Assembly: GCA_003054655.1 (NCBI GenBank)
Contig: QAYZ01000014.1
Span: forward strand, 1-64,000
Direction: 5' to 3'
Length of the DNA stretch: 64,000 bases
From: Spartobacteria bacterium LR76
GTDB taxonomy: Bacteria; Verrucomicrobiota; Verrucomicrobiia; Chthoniobacterales; Terrimicrobiaceae
Shown: positions 37,466-46,511 of the stretch, in pieces
Layout: every line of letters begins with the position of its first letter
Position numbering within the stretch: position 1 is the first letter of the stretch
Notes under the pieces: model-generated
Told to the model about the DNA's origin: nothing
Databases searched by the model: none
What the model saw: the letters and a program-made list of their open reading frames with translations, nothing else
Translations under genes and position numbers: made by a program

Positions 37466-38698
37466 ATGGAGACTTTTTCCTACAAGGCCGCCGGTCCCGG
37501 CGGCGTGGAATCCGGCACGCTCCAGGCCCGCTCCAAGGCCGAGGCCTACCAGCGCCTCATCTCCCGCCAGCTCCGCCCCATCACCATCGAGCGCGCGGGC
37601 GAGGGTGGGGACGCGTCGGCGCTGAGGAAATCCACTGGCGCGGTCGAGTTCACCGGGCGCCTCTCCGCCAATGAACTCCTCCTTTTCACCGAGGAGCTTT
37701 CCGAGCTTCTCGATTCCGGCCTCCAGCTCGACCCCGCCCTGCGCGTCATGGAGTCGAGCAAGGACAGCCCGAATATCGCCAAAGCCTCCGCCTTCCTCCG
37801 CCAGGAGGTGCGCGACGGCGTGAGCTTTTCCAATGCCCTCCGGCGCTGCGGCACCGGATTCTCCGAGCTCTTTTGCAGCACCGTCGCCGCGGGCGAGGCC
37901 GCCGGGGCTCTGCCCAAGATCCTGAAGCGCCAGTCCGAGTACCTCGCCGTCATCCTCGACCTCCGCAAGCGCATCGTCGCCGCCCTCATCTACCCGAGCA
38001 TCGTTTTCGCCGCCGGCATCATGCTCATGGTCATCTTCATGACCTTTCTCCTGCCGCAGCTCACCGTCCTGCTCGGCAAGACGGGCAAGAAGCTCCCGCT
38101 CATGACTCAGATCATGATCGACACGAGCGACTTCATCACGCACTACGGCATCTTTGTCCTCGCCGCGCTGGTCGCCCTCGCCATCGGCTTCTGGGGGTGG
38201 AAGCGCAGCCCCGACGGCCGCGCCGCCTGGGATCAGTTCAAACTCCGCATCCCCCTCATCGGCGGCATCCTCACCGGGAAGTTCCTCGCCGAGTTCTGCC
38301 AGACGCTCGCCACGCTCCTGAACAACGGCGTCACCTTGCTCAACGCCCTCGCGCTTTTCCAGCACGCCACGGGCAATGTCTATCTTCAGAAGCTCCTCTC
38401 CGCCATCGTCGAGCGCGTAGGCGAGGGGGCTTCGCTCGCCGCCACCCTGCGCAGCCAGCCGTTCTTTCCCGGCATGCTCTGCGACATCGTCACCGTCGGC
38501 GAGCAAAGCGGCGACCTCGCCGCCTCCCTCCAGCGCGGAGCCAAGCGCTACGACCGCGAGTTTGCCCATCAGATCGAGCGCCTCACCGCCTTTATCCAGC
38601 CCCTCACGATTTTCGTCGTCGCCATCTTCGTCGGGGTGGTCGCCTATTCCATGATCACGGGCATCCTTTCCTCCGTCGCCAGCCTCCGCCCGTCATGA
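37466..38698 (+). CDS. gspF: Type II secretion platform protein GspF
   Basis: The 410-residue inner-membrane platform protein has two T2SSF domains (about residues 70-190 and 270-395) and three hydrophobic segments. Characteristic stretches are LLLFTEELSELLDSGLQLDPAL in the first and FCQTLATLLNNGVTLLNALAL in the second. The ATG at 37466 follows the gspE stop by 2 bp. The frame is open upstream, but that portion is antisense-like noise within gspE. Confidence 0.95.
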   Translation: METFSYKAAGPGGVESGTLQARSKAEAYQRLISRQLRPITIERAGEGGDASALRKSTGAVEFTGRLSANELLLFTEELSELLDSGLQLDPALRVMESSKDSPNIAKASAFLRQEVRDGVSFSNALRRCGTGFSELFCSTVAAGEAAGALPKILKRQSEYLAVILDLRKRIVAALIYPSIVFAAGIMLMVIFMTFLLPQLTVLLGKTGKKLPLMTQIMIDTSDFITHYGIFVLAALVALAIGFWGWKRSPDGRAAWDQFKLRIPLIGGILTGKFLAEFCQTLATLLNNGVTLLNALALFQHATGNVYLQKLLSAIVERVGEGASLAATLRSQPFFPGMLCDIVTVGEQSGDLAASLQRGAKRYDREFAHQIERLTAFIQPLTIFVVAIFVGVVAYSMITGILSSVASLRPS

Positions 38699-39099
38699 GC
38701 CGCCTGCTCTTCGCGCTCCTGCTGCTGCTCCCCGGCGCGCTTTTCGGCGCTTCGAGCCGCGCGGAGCTCATCTTCAACATCCAGTCGGCGATCAAGACGC
38801 AAAACTCCGCCGCTCTTGCCCAGTGCTTCAACTTTGACGGTGCCGACGACGCCACCCGCAAGGCCTACGCCCGCGTCATCAAGAGCATGTGCACCTGGCC
38901 CGCTCCCATCGTGCAAACCTCGGAACGCGACGGCAAGGGCCAGCTCAAGATGGTGAAGGACGGCCGCTCCGTGCATCTCAATGGCGACTGGACCTTTCAG
39001 GTGCACCTCTACGCCTCTCCCGATAAAAAGCAGGGGTTTGTCTTCCCCGCCGGGCAGGTCCGCGGCGATTATTACATATTGCTAGCTATCCCGGATTAG
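38695..39099 (+). CDS. Small exported protein at the end of the secretion operon
   Basis: The 134-residue protein overlaps gspF by 4 bp. It has a signal peptide (MSRLLFALLLLLPGALFGAS) and a single small domain (IFNIQSAIKTQNSAALAQCF, then LNGDWTFQVHLYASPDKKQGFVFPAGQVRGDYYILLAIPD). No family is recognised. Position and coupling imply a role in, or secretion by, the type II system. Confidence 0.65.
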   Translation: MSRLLFALLLLLPGALFGASSRAELIFNIQSAIKTQNSAALAQCFNFDGADDATRKAYARVIKSMCTWPAPIVQTSERDGKGQLKMVKDGRSVHLNGDWTFQVHLYASPDKKQGFVFPAGQVRGDYYILLAIPD

Positions 39100-39122
39100 G
39101 CATCACCACAGGGCTGCGGGGT

Positions 39123-39140
39123 TTGTTACAAAACCGTAAC
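39123..39140 (+). promoter_or_regulatory. Pho-box-like site upstream of the two-partner secretion operon
   Basis: TTGTTAC-AAAA-CCGTAAC is two 7-bp direct repeats with a 4-bp A tract, closely matching PhoB-box geometry. It lies 48 bp before ATG 39189. It is the best of the three sites together with 61925. Confidence 0.65.
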
Positions 39141-39188
39141 CTGTGGCCGTTTGACCCATTTTAAAGCGCACGGTCAGATTAGGCGTTC

Positions 39189-40871
39189 ATGCCTAGGCCG
39201 TGTTTTCACAGTTCAACTCTCCGCCGCGTCCGCGTGGTGGGTACGTCGCTTCGTCGCGGCGTGCTCGCCTGTGTCTGCGTGTCGGGCCTGTTGAGCCTGC
39301 GCGTCTCGGCCCAGGAAACCGTCGCTACCGCTTCGGCGCAACCTCCTGCCGACCAGCAGGCTGCGCAACAACCGTCCGCCGAGGAACCAACGCTTTACAT
39401 TCGTGAATATCGCGTCGTCGGATCGAAGGCCCTCGATCGCGGTTCCGTGGAGGAGGCCGTCTACGGCTATCTCGGGCCGGGTCGCACCGCGCAGGACGTG
39501 GAGGGCGCTCGCGCCGCACTCGAGAAAACCTATCGCGACAAGGGGTTTCAGACCGTTTCTGTTAGCGTTCCCATGCAGCGCGCCGCCAATGGCGTGGTCT
39601 TTCTCCAGGTCGCCGAGGCTCCGGTCGGCCGTCTCCGCGTCAATGGCTCGCGCTTCTACGATATTAACAAAATCAAGGCCCGCGTCCCTTCGCTGGCCCA
39701 GGGCACGCTGCCTAATTTTAACAAGGTCGAGAAAGAGATCATCGCGCTCAATCAATCCGGCGACCTCCAGATCACGCCCTCTCTCTCGGCGGGCGTCATG
39801 CCCGGAACGGTCGACGTGAATCTCCTCGTCAAGGACAAGCTCCCGCTGCATGGAAGCGTGGAGTTGAACAACCGCTACAGCGCGAACACCACGCCGCTGC
39901 GGCTGGACCTGAGCCTGCGGTACGACAACCTCTGGCAGCTCGGGCACACGATCGGGTTTGGGTTTCAGATCGCGCCGCAGCGCATCCAGGACGCGCTGAT
40001 TTACTCTGGATACTACATCGCGCCCGTGCCGGGCGTGGACTGGCTGAGCGTGATGGCGCAGGCCATCCGGCAGAACAGCAACGTGTCGACGCTGGGTGGT
40101 TCCGCCGTGGCGGGCAACGGCTCGGTCATCGGCGGGCGGCTTCTCTTTGACCTGCCGGGCAAGAAAGGCTTCTTCCACTCGGCAAACTTCGGAGCGGATT
40201 ACAAGGACTTCACCCAGGATCTGAGCATCAACGGAGCGACGACGGGATCGCCCATCCAGTATTTCCCGTTCTCACTCAGCTACACGGCGGCCTGGGTGGG
40301 CAAGAACTACCAGACCGAGTTTAGCGGCGGGGTGACGTGGAGCTTCCGCGGGATCGGCAGCGACGAGACGGATTTCGACAACCGGCGTTATGCGTCGGAT
40401 GCGAGCTTCTTCTACTTCCGTGGGAGCCTGGGCAATACGCTGGATCTGCCCTGGGGTTTTCAGGCGTATGGACTCGTCCAGGGCCAGGCCAGCGCGCAGC
40501 CGCTGGTGGATACCGAGGAGTTTGCGCTCGGCGGTTTGAATACCGTGCGCGGATATCTGGAAAGCGCGGTGCTGGGCGACAGCGCCTTTGCCGGGACGCT
40601 GGAGCTGCGCAGCCCGTCGCTCTTGTGGTGGGCGCCGGAGGGCAACGAATGGCGCGTCTTCGGGTTCCTCGATGGCGGTGTGGCCTGGGTGAACGACCCG
40701 CTGCCCGAGCAGCAGGATGAGTTCAGCCTGGCGAGCGCGGGCGTCGGCAGCACGATCAGGCTCTTTGAACATCTGAACGGCTCCGTCGTGCTGGGCGTGC
40801 CCTTCATCACCCAAAGCCCGAACACCGCGTACGACCCGCTGCTTTCCTTCCGGGTCTGGGGCGAACTGTAA
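39189..40871 (+). CDS. TpsB outer-membrane transporter, ShlB/FhaC family
   Basis: The 560-residue protein exports the TpsA adhesin across the outer membrane. It has a signal peptide (cleavage near VSA-QET), two POTRA domains at about residues 66-140 and 141-217, and a 16-strand-type barrel from about 218. The conserved TpsB motif NTVRGYLES lies near residue 450, and the barrel ends in an aromatic-poor WGEL. Leu codon use changes from mostly CTC to mostly CTG around nt 39840, at the POTRA/barrel junction. The gene leads an operon with ExbB, ExbD, TonB and the giant TpsA at 48057. It corresponds in context to P. aeruginosa PdtB. Confidence 0.93.
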   Translation: MPRPCFHSSTLRRVRVVGTSLRRGVLACVCVSGLLSLRVSAQETVATASAQPPADQQAAQQPSAEEPTLYIREYRVVGSKALDRGSVEEAVYGYLGPGRTAQDVEGARAALEKTYRDKGFQTVSVSVPMQRAANGVVFLQVAEAPVGRLRVNGSRFYDINKIKARVPSLAQGTLPNFNKVEKEIIALNQSGDLQITPSLSAGVMPGTVDVNLLVKDKLPLHGSVELNNRYSANTTPLRLDLSLRYDNLWQLGHTIGFGFQIAPQRIQDALIYSGYYIAPVPGVDWLSVMAQAIRQNSNVSTLGGSAVAGNGSVIGGRLLFDLPGKKGFFHSANFGADYKDFTQDLSINGATTGSPIQYFPFSLSYTAAWVGKNYQTEFSGGVTWSFRGIGSDETDFDNRRYASDASFFYFRGSLGNTLDLPWGFQAYGLVQGQASAQPLVDTEEFALGGLNTVRGYLESAVLGDSAFAGTLELRSPSLLWWAPEGNEWRVFGFLDGGVAWVNDPLPEQQDEFSLASAGVGSTIRLFEHLNGSVVLGVPFITQSPNTAYDPLLSFRVWGEL

Positions 40872-40880
40872 AAAATTTCT

Positions 40881-42704
40881 ATGCAGGTAAGAACATTCAT
40901 AACGGCCATGGCTTTGCTGGGGGCGACCCTTGCAACGGGAAGCGCGTGGTGGGACAAGGACTGGACGGCGCGCAAATCGTTCACGATCGACCCGACGGCG
41001 CAGGGCGGTGACATATCGGAGCCGGTCGGCCCCGGCGTCGTGCTGGTGCGCCTGCACAGCGGGAATTTCAACTTTGGAGCAGTCAAGGAGGACGGCAGCG
41101 ACCTGCGCTTCGTCGCCGAGGACGACAAGACCGTGCTGCCCCACCAGATCGAGAAATGGGACGGGCTGCTCAACGAGGCCTTCGTCTGGGTCAAGGCCCC
41201 CGAGATCAAGCCTGGGGCGAAAGCGACCTTCTGGCTCTACACCGGCAACCCCGAGGCGACCGCGCTGGACGCGAAGGAAGCCAAGGGCGCGTACGACGCC
41301 GACACCGTGCTGGTCTACCACTTTGCCGGAGCCGGAGCGCCGCAGGACGCGAGCGAAGCAGGCAATACGGCGGAAAACGCCGGGACGGCCTCCGAGGGAG
41401 CGATCATCGGCGGCGGCCTGCGCCTGCTGGGAGCAAATCCGCTGGTTTTGCCCGGATCGAGCTCGCTGGAATGGTCCGACGGCCAGGCCTTCACCTGGTC
41501 GGCCTGGATCAAGGAAAGCACGCCCGCGGCGAATGCCACGCTCTTCAACCGCACGGCGGGAGGCAATGGCTTCCGCATCGGCGTCGACAACGGCGCGCCC
41601 TTCGTCGAGGTGACCGACGCCGGCGGAGTCAAACGCACGCCCGCCGGACAGCCGCTGCCCGCCGCGAGCTGGAAGCATCTCGCCGTCGTTTCCGATGGAG
41701 CCAAAATCAAGCTCCTCGTCGATGGCGCGGAATATGCCTCCCTCGATGCAAAGGTGCCTGCGATCAACGGCCCGTCCTATCTGGGCGCGACCGGCCCCGA
41801 TGCGACGGGCGGATTCGTCGGCGAGCTCGATGAGTTGGTGATTTCCAAGATCGCGCGCCCGGCGGGCTGGGTGAAATTCACCGCCATCAACCAGGGCGGC
41901 AGCGACGCCAGCACGAAGCTGCTCGTTCCCGGCGAAGACGAGGGCGGCGAGGGACACAGCACGATGGACCACATCATGGAGCACGTGTCGATCTTTGGCG
42001 ACATCAGCAAGTCGCTCACCTTCGACGGTTGGGCGGTCATCGTCCTCTGCTCCATCATGGCCATCCTCGGGTGGGGCGTGGCGGTGCAAAAATTCCTCTA
42101 CCTCAACCGGGTCAAGAAAGGCACCGACCAGTTCATCCAGCAGTGGGAGGAGGTTTCCTCCGATCTCACGAAGATCGACCACGCCGACGAGGCCAGCGTG
42201 AAGGCCCTCGGCGGGGCCAGCGTCAAGCAGCAGAAGCTCATGCTGCAAAGCCCGCTCTATCACATCTATCACATCGGTTCGAAGGAGATCAGCCACCGCA
42301 TCAAGGAGGATAAAAACAAGGGTCTCTCCGCCCGCTCGATCCAGGCCATCCGCGCCAGCCTCGAGGGCGGCCTCGTCCGCGAGGTGCAGCACCTCAACGG
42401 CAAGCTCGTGTTTCTCACCATCAGCATCGCGGGCGGCCCCTACCTCGGGCTGCTCGGCACGGTCATCGGCGTTATGATCACGTTTGCGACCATTGCCAAG
42501 ACGGGCGAGGTGGAAGTCAATTCCATCGCTCCCGGTATCGCGGGCGCGCTGCTCGCCACCGTGGCGGGCCTGTTGGTGGCCATTCCCGCGCTCTTTGCCT
42601 ACAGCTACCTGAGCACGCGCATCAAGGAAACCGTCAGCACGATGCAGACGTTCATCGACGAATTCGTGACGAAGATGGCGGAGTTCTACCCCACGCCGGA
42701 ATAA
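40881..42704 (+). CDS. exbB: ExbB/TolQ proton channel fused to DUF2341 and LamG-like domains
   Basis: The 607-residue fusion has a signal peptide and a DUF2341 domain (about residues 18-115: WWDKDWTARKSFTID, then TFWLYTGNP). A LamG/concanavalin-like domain follows (about 130-330: FTWSAWIKES, WKHLAVVSDGAKIKLLVDG, GFVGELDELVIS). The MotA/TolQ/ExbB channel begins with a membrane segment near 375 and has the core GGPYLGLLGTVIGVMITF and GIAGALLATVAGLLVAIPALFAYSYL. The large extracytoplasmic part could bind glycan or the adhesin. With ExbD and TonB it should supply proton-motive energy to an outer-membrane partner. Confidence 0.92.
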   Translation: MQVRTFITAMALLGATLATGSAWWDKDWTARKSFTIDPTAQGGDISEPVGPGVVLVRLHSGNFNFGAVKEDGSDLRFVAEDDKTVLPHQIEKWDGLLNEAFVWVKAPEIKPGAKATFWLYTGNPEATALDAKEAKGAYDADTVLVYHFAGAGAPQDASEAGNTAENAGTASEGAIIGGGLRLLGANPLVLPGSSSLEWSDGQAFTWSAWIKESTPAANATLFNRTAGGNGFRIGVDNGAPFVEVTDAGGVKRTPAGQPLPAASWKHLAVVSDGAKIKLLVDGAEYASLDAKVPAINGPSYLGATGPDATGGFVGELDELVISKIARPAGWVKFTAINQGGSDASTKLLVPGEDEGGEGHSTMDHIMEHVSIFGDISKSLTFDGWAVIVLCSIMAILGWGVAVQKFLYLNRVKKGTDQFIQQWEEVSSDLTKIDHADEASVKALGGASVKQQKLMLQSPLYHIYHIGSKEISHRIKEDKNKGLSARSIQAIRASLEGGLVREVQHLNGKLVFLTISIAGGPYLGLLGTVIGVMITFATIAKTGEVEVNSIAPGIAGALLATVAGLLVAIPALFAYSYLSTRIKETVSTMQTFIDEFVTKMAEFYPTPE

Positions 42705-42708
42705 GCCC

Positions 42709-43110
42709 ATGGACGCCGGAGGAGACAACAAGAGTTACGACGACATCAACGTCACGCCGATGGTGGATCTCTACCTCGTGCTGCTGCTGATCTTCATCAT
42801 CATGACGACGGCAGGCGTGCAGGGCGTGAAGGTCGATCTCCCCAAGGCAAGCAAGAGCCCCGCGCTGGAAGGCCCCAAGAGCAAGGCGATCACCGTGAAC
42901 AACGAAGGCAAGATCTTCCTCGATACCGTGCCCGTGACCCTGCCCGAGCTGGAGCAAAAGCTCAGCCAGCACAAGGCGAAGTTCCCGGACTTCCCGGTCG
43001 TCATTCGCGGCGACCGGCTCACCCACTATCAGGGCGTGATGGACGTGCTCAACGTCGTCGGTCGCCTCGGGCTGACCAAGGTCGGCCTCGCTACCGAAGC
43101 CAGCAAATAA
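42709..43110 (+). CDS. exbD: ExbD/TolR-type biopolymer transport protein
   Basis: The 133-residue protein has one membrane segment with the conserved Asp: INVTPMVDLYLVLLLIFIIM (the D in MVDL is the protonated residue of ExbD/TolR). A periplasmic domain follows (VTLPELEQKLSQ, then VVIRGDRLTHYQGVMDVLNVV). It starts 4 bp after exbB and is the stator partner of the fused ExbB. Confidence 0.95.
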   Translation: MDAGGDNKSYDDINVTPMVDLYLVLLLIFIIMTTAGVQGVKVDLPKASKSPALEGPKSKAITVNNEGKIFLDTVPVTLPELEQKLSQHKAKFPDFPVVIRGDRLTHYQGVMDVLNVVGRLGLTKVGLATEASK

Positions 43111-43116
43111 GCCCTC

Positions 43117-43815
43117 ATGCAGGACGAAGACACACCCACATTCTTCCAGCGCTACCGCGTGATCATCATCGCGGCCGGCGTCGTCGCGCTCATCGCGGCC
43201 GGGTGGGTTGCCTTCGGACCGAAGAAGGAAAAGAAGCGCAGGTCGACCGCGAGCGTGATGAACATCATGCCTCCGCTGCCCCCGCCGCCACCACCACCGA
43301 CCCCGCCGCCCGCGACGCCGCCTCCCCCGCAGGAGCCGCCGCCGGAGCAGACGAAGCAGCCGGAATTCCAACCCGAGGAGCAGCCTGCTCCTGAACCGCC
43401 GCAGCCGCCCGACAACCCGCCGCCCGCCATGGGCACGGCGCTGCAGGGCGACGGCCCCAACAGCTTTGGCCTTTCCGGCACCGGCAACGGTCTCATCGGA
43501 GGCCGCGGCAATGGCAAGGGCGGGGGAGGAGGAACCAAATACGGCTGGTACGCAGGGCAGGTCCAGGCCCGCGTGCTCGAGGCGATGCAGAGGCATCGCA
43601 AGCTGCGCAGTTCTGCCCTGACGGTGCAGGTGCGGATCTGGGCCGACAGCAACGGGCGCGTGACGCGCGCCAAGGTGAGCGGCACGAGCGGAGACGCCGC
43701 CACCGACCAGGCCCTCGAGCGCGAAGTGCTCACGGGCCTGCAACTCAGCCAGCCGCCGCCCGAGGGCATGCCCATGCCCATCGTGATGCGCATCACCGCG
43801 CGACGACCCAACTAG
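43117..43815 (+). CDS. tonB: TonB-family energy transducer
   Basis: The 232-residue protein has one N-terminal membrane helix (VIIIAAGVVALIAAGWVAF). A Pro-rich periplasmic spacer (PPPPPPTPPPATPPPPQEPP, then a Glu/Pro/Gln run) and a Gly-rich linker lead to a TonB C-terminal domain (about 150-232: VQARVLEAMQRHRKLRSSAL, VQVRIWADSNGRVTRAKVSG). It should carry energy from ExbB/ExbD to an outer-membrane protein. No TonB-dependent receptor is encoded in the window, so the candidates are the TpsB and the porin of the same operon. Confidence 0.92.
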   Translation: MQDEDTPTFFQRYRVIIIAAGVVALIAAGWVAFGPKKEKKRRSTASVMNIMPPLPPPPPPPTPPPATPPPPQEPPPEQTKQPEFQPEEQPAPEPPQPPDNPPPAMGTALQGDGPNSFGLSGTGNGLIGGRGNGKGGGGGTKYGWYAGQVQARVLEAMQRHRKLRSSALTVQVRIWADSNGRVTRAKVSGTSGDAATDQALEREVLTGLQLSQPPPEGMPMPIVMRITARRPN

Positions 43816-43820
43816 TTTTC

Positions 43821-46511
43821 ATGAAGAGACAGACCAACCCACGCCGAATGATGAATTGCCTCCTCCTGCTCGCAGGCGGAGTGGCTCCGCTCGTCGGCGC
43901 GCACGGCCAGGAATCTGCCCATCCGGCGCCCTCGCCCATCATCAACCAGAGCGGCGGACGCACCCGCATCATTTTCGACTACGCCGAGCCGACTCCGGTG
44001 GCTGCCTCGCCGACGCCCACGCCTGCGGCGACCCCGACCGCCTCGACCTCGCTCTCCACACCCGAGCCCTGGCCGCTCGGCACGCCTGTGCCCGCCGCCA
44101 CCCCGGAAAGCACCCCGGCAGCGACTCCCACACCTGCCGCGATTTCCACGCCGGAACCAGCCGCCACGCCCGAGCCGGTGGCGACGCCGACTCCCACGCC
44201 CATCGCCGCCACAACCCCGGTTTATCTCAATACCCCGACGCCGAAGCCGCTGACCGACATCACGCCGACCCCGGCCAGCCCCGTCGCCGAGGCGACGTCC
44301 ATTCAGGCCGAGGCGACGCCTGCGCCTTCGCCAGTTGAAGCTGCGCCAGCTCCGGCGGTAGCGGAAGCCACTCCGGCCCCGAGCGCTGCCCCGGTCGTTT
44401 CAGAAACCACCCCGACGCCCGCACCGAGCGCCGCGCCCGCAGTGGCGGAAGCCACGCCCGCGCCGACGCCGGAGGAAACCCCGTTGGAACAGCGCCCGGC
44501 GGAAGTCTTCCCGAATCCCGCCGCCAAACCGCAGGCCATCGCCACCTCGCCGACTCCGTCGGTCGCGCCCGCCCCGGCCACCCTGGATGCCGCATTTCCT
44601 GCTCCCACCGCCCCGCCGCAGCCCGTGGCCGCGATCGATCCGCAGCCCGTCGCGGAGCCTGCTCCGACCCCGCAGCCCGTGCACACAGCCGCCGCGCCTC
44701 AGGCCGAGTCGGTGCCCGATGTCGCCGCCGCCGCCGAATCAGCCAACCTCGCGCTGCCCGGCGCGCAGGACAAGCGCCCCGCCTCGGATAACGTGACGAT
44801 CAACCTCATCAACAAGCTCGTCCAGCGCGGCCTCCTCACCAAGGAGGACGCCAAGGACATGATCGCCCAAGCCGAGGCGGAAGCCGAAGCCGCCCGCGCG
44901 CAGGCCCAGGCCGACATGTTTGCCATCGCGCAGGTCGCCGCCGCCCAGGCCGTGAGCGACCAGGGTGCAGTGGCTCAAGCCCAGGCCGGACCCGCGCCAT
45001 CCGATAGCGATGTGCGCGTGACCTACATCCCCGAGCCGGTCAAAACGCAGATTAAAGAGGACATCAAAATGGAACTGGTCAACGAGAGCCGCGCCTCCGG
45101 CAAGCCGCTCCTCGGCCCGAATGTTGCGAGCTTCCTGCCCGCCTGGGTCAACCGCGTCCATCCCTTCTTTGACCTGCGCCTGCGCTACGAAGGCATCTTC
45201 TATCCCGAGGGCAACGACGTCACTGGCGCGTTCCCGAACTTCAACTCCATCAACACCGGCCAGCCCTTCAACACCGCAGGCGACCAGTTCTCGCCGCAGT
45301 ACAACGCCGACCAGAACCGCAACCGCTTCCGCATCCGCGTGCGCGGCGGAGCCGAGATGGATCTGACCGACAACTTCACCACCGGGTTCCGCATCGCCAC
45401 CGGCGAAACCAATTCCCCCGTCACGACCAACCAGACCATCGGCCTGGCCAACAATGGGCAGGGCGGCCAGTTCAGCAAATACGCCATCTGGCTCGACCGC
45501 GCGTATTTGAAATACGAGCTTAGCGCGAAGGATGAGGACCGCAGCCTCTCCGTCATCGGCGGCCGCTTCGACAACCCTTTCTTCAACACCTCGCTCATCT
45601 GGGATGACGATCTCGGCTTTGACGGCGCAGCCATGGTGGCTCGCTACCAGGTCTTCGACGGATTCACCCCATGGCTCGTGGGCGGAGCGTTCCCGGTCTA
45701 CAACACCGACCTGAACTTCTCGTCCAACCAGCCGCAGAAGTTCGCCAGCTACGACAAGTTCCTCTTCGGCGGCCAGCTCGGCTTTGACTGGTCCCCGGCC
45801 AAGGACTGGAAGGTGAAGTTTGGCGCGGCCTATTACTACTTCTACAACATCGAGGGCAAGCTCTCCGATCCCTACACCCCGCAGAACATCAACGACGCGG
45901 GCAACACGGACAACAGCCGCCCGTCCTTCGCCCAGAAGGGCAACACCTACATGGCCCTGCGCGACATCGTGCCCGATGCAAGCAACGATTATGGCACAAT
46001 CAACCAGTGGCAGTACTACGGCCTCGCGACGAAGTTCCAGGACTTCACCGTGACCGCACGTATTGACTACAATGGCTGGGAACCCGTCCAGGTGTCGCTC
46101 ATCGGCGAGTACATCCAGAACCTCGCCTTCAACAGCAGCGCGATCAATGAAATCGCCGTCAACAACCGCGGCGCGGTCGACACGACCGAGCTGGACACCA
46201 TCGGCGACTTCGAGGGCAGCCCCTACGGCTGGAACATCGAGCTGCGCGTGGGCACTCCCGCACTGGCCAAGGCGTGGGACTGGTACATCTCCGGCGGCTA
46301 CCGCTACATCGGCTCGGATTCCGTGGTCGACGGTTTCAACGACTCCGACTTCGGCCTCGGCGGCACCAACATGCAGGGCTACACCGTCGGCGCGGCCGTC
46401 GCGCTCAACCCCAACGTCTGGCTGGCCGTGCGCTGGTACGGCGCGGAAAACATCGCCGGGCCGACCTACAAGGTCGACGTCTTCCAGTTCGACCTCAACG
46501 CCAAGTTCTAA
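43821..46511 (+). CDS. Putative porin with a long Pro/Thr/Ala-rich N-terminal region
   Basis: The 896-residue exported protein has a signal peptide and a low-complexity region at about residues 50-290, dominated by TPTP, ATPE and APAP units. A short coiled segment (LLTKEDAKDMIAQAEAEAEAARAQAQ) follows, then an outer-membrane beta-barrel from about 430 (FDLRLRYEGIFYPEG, FRIRVRGGAEMDLTDNF), ending in DVFQFDLNAKF with a terminal Phe. The barrel resembles bacterial 'putative porin' families. The Pro-rich segment could span periplasm or wall and contact TonB. It is coupled to the next gene (TAATG). Confidence 0.85.
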   Translation: MKRQTNPRRMMNCLLLLAGGVAPLVGAHGQESAHPAPSPIINQSGGRTRIIFDYAEPTPVAASPTPTPAATPTASTSLSTPEPWPLGTPVPAATPESTPAATPTPAAISTPEPAATPEPVATPTPTPIAATTPVYLNTPTPKPLTDITPTPASPVAEATSIQAEATPAPSPVEAAPAPAVAEATPAPSAAPVVSETTPTPAPSAAPAVAEATPAPTPEETPLEQRPAEVFPNPAAKPQAIATSPTPSVAPAPATLDAAFPAPTAPPQPVAAIDPQPVAEPAPTPQPVHTAAAPQAESVPDVAAAAESANLALPGAQDKRPASDNVTINLINKLVQRGLLTKEDAKDMIAQAEAEAEAARAQAQADMFAIAQVAAAQAVSDQGAVAQAQAGPAPSDSDVRVTYIPEPVKTQIKEDIKMELVNESRASGKPLLGPNVASFLPAWVNRVHPFFDLRLRYEGIFYPEGNDVTGAFPNFNSINTGQPFNTAGDQFSPQYNADQNRNRFRIRVRGGAEMDLTDNFTTGFRIATGETNSPVTTNQTIGLANNGQGGQFSKYAIWLDRAYLKYELSAKDEDRSLSVIGGRFDNPFFNTSLIWDDDLGFDGAAMVARYQVFDGFTPWLVGGAFPVYNTDLNFSSNQPQKFASYDKFLFGGQLGFDWSPAKDWKVKFGAAYYYFYNIEGKLSDPYTPQNINDAGNTDNSRPSFAQKGNTYMALRDIVPDASNDYGTINQWQYYGLATKFQDFTVTARIDYNGWEPVQVSLIGEYIQNLAFNSSAINEIAVNNRGAVDTTELDTIGDFEGSPYGWNIELRVGTPALAKAWDWYISGGYRYIGSDSVVDGFNDSDFGLGGTNMQGYTVGAAVALNPNVWLAVRWYGAENIAGPTYKVDVFQFDLNAKF

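Noticed and set aside
40272-42731. 819-codon minus-strand frame over tpsB and exbB
   Set aside because: It is antisense to two confident genes and has no signal, membrane or catalytic motif.
43969-44684. Repeats in the Pro/Thr-rich part of the porin as a DNA tandem array
   Set aside because: The ACCCCGACC-like units vary in length and sequence. The repetition is better explained by protein composition than by a distinct DNA repeat.
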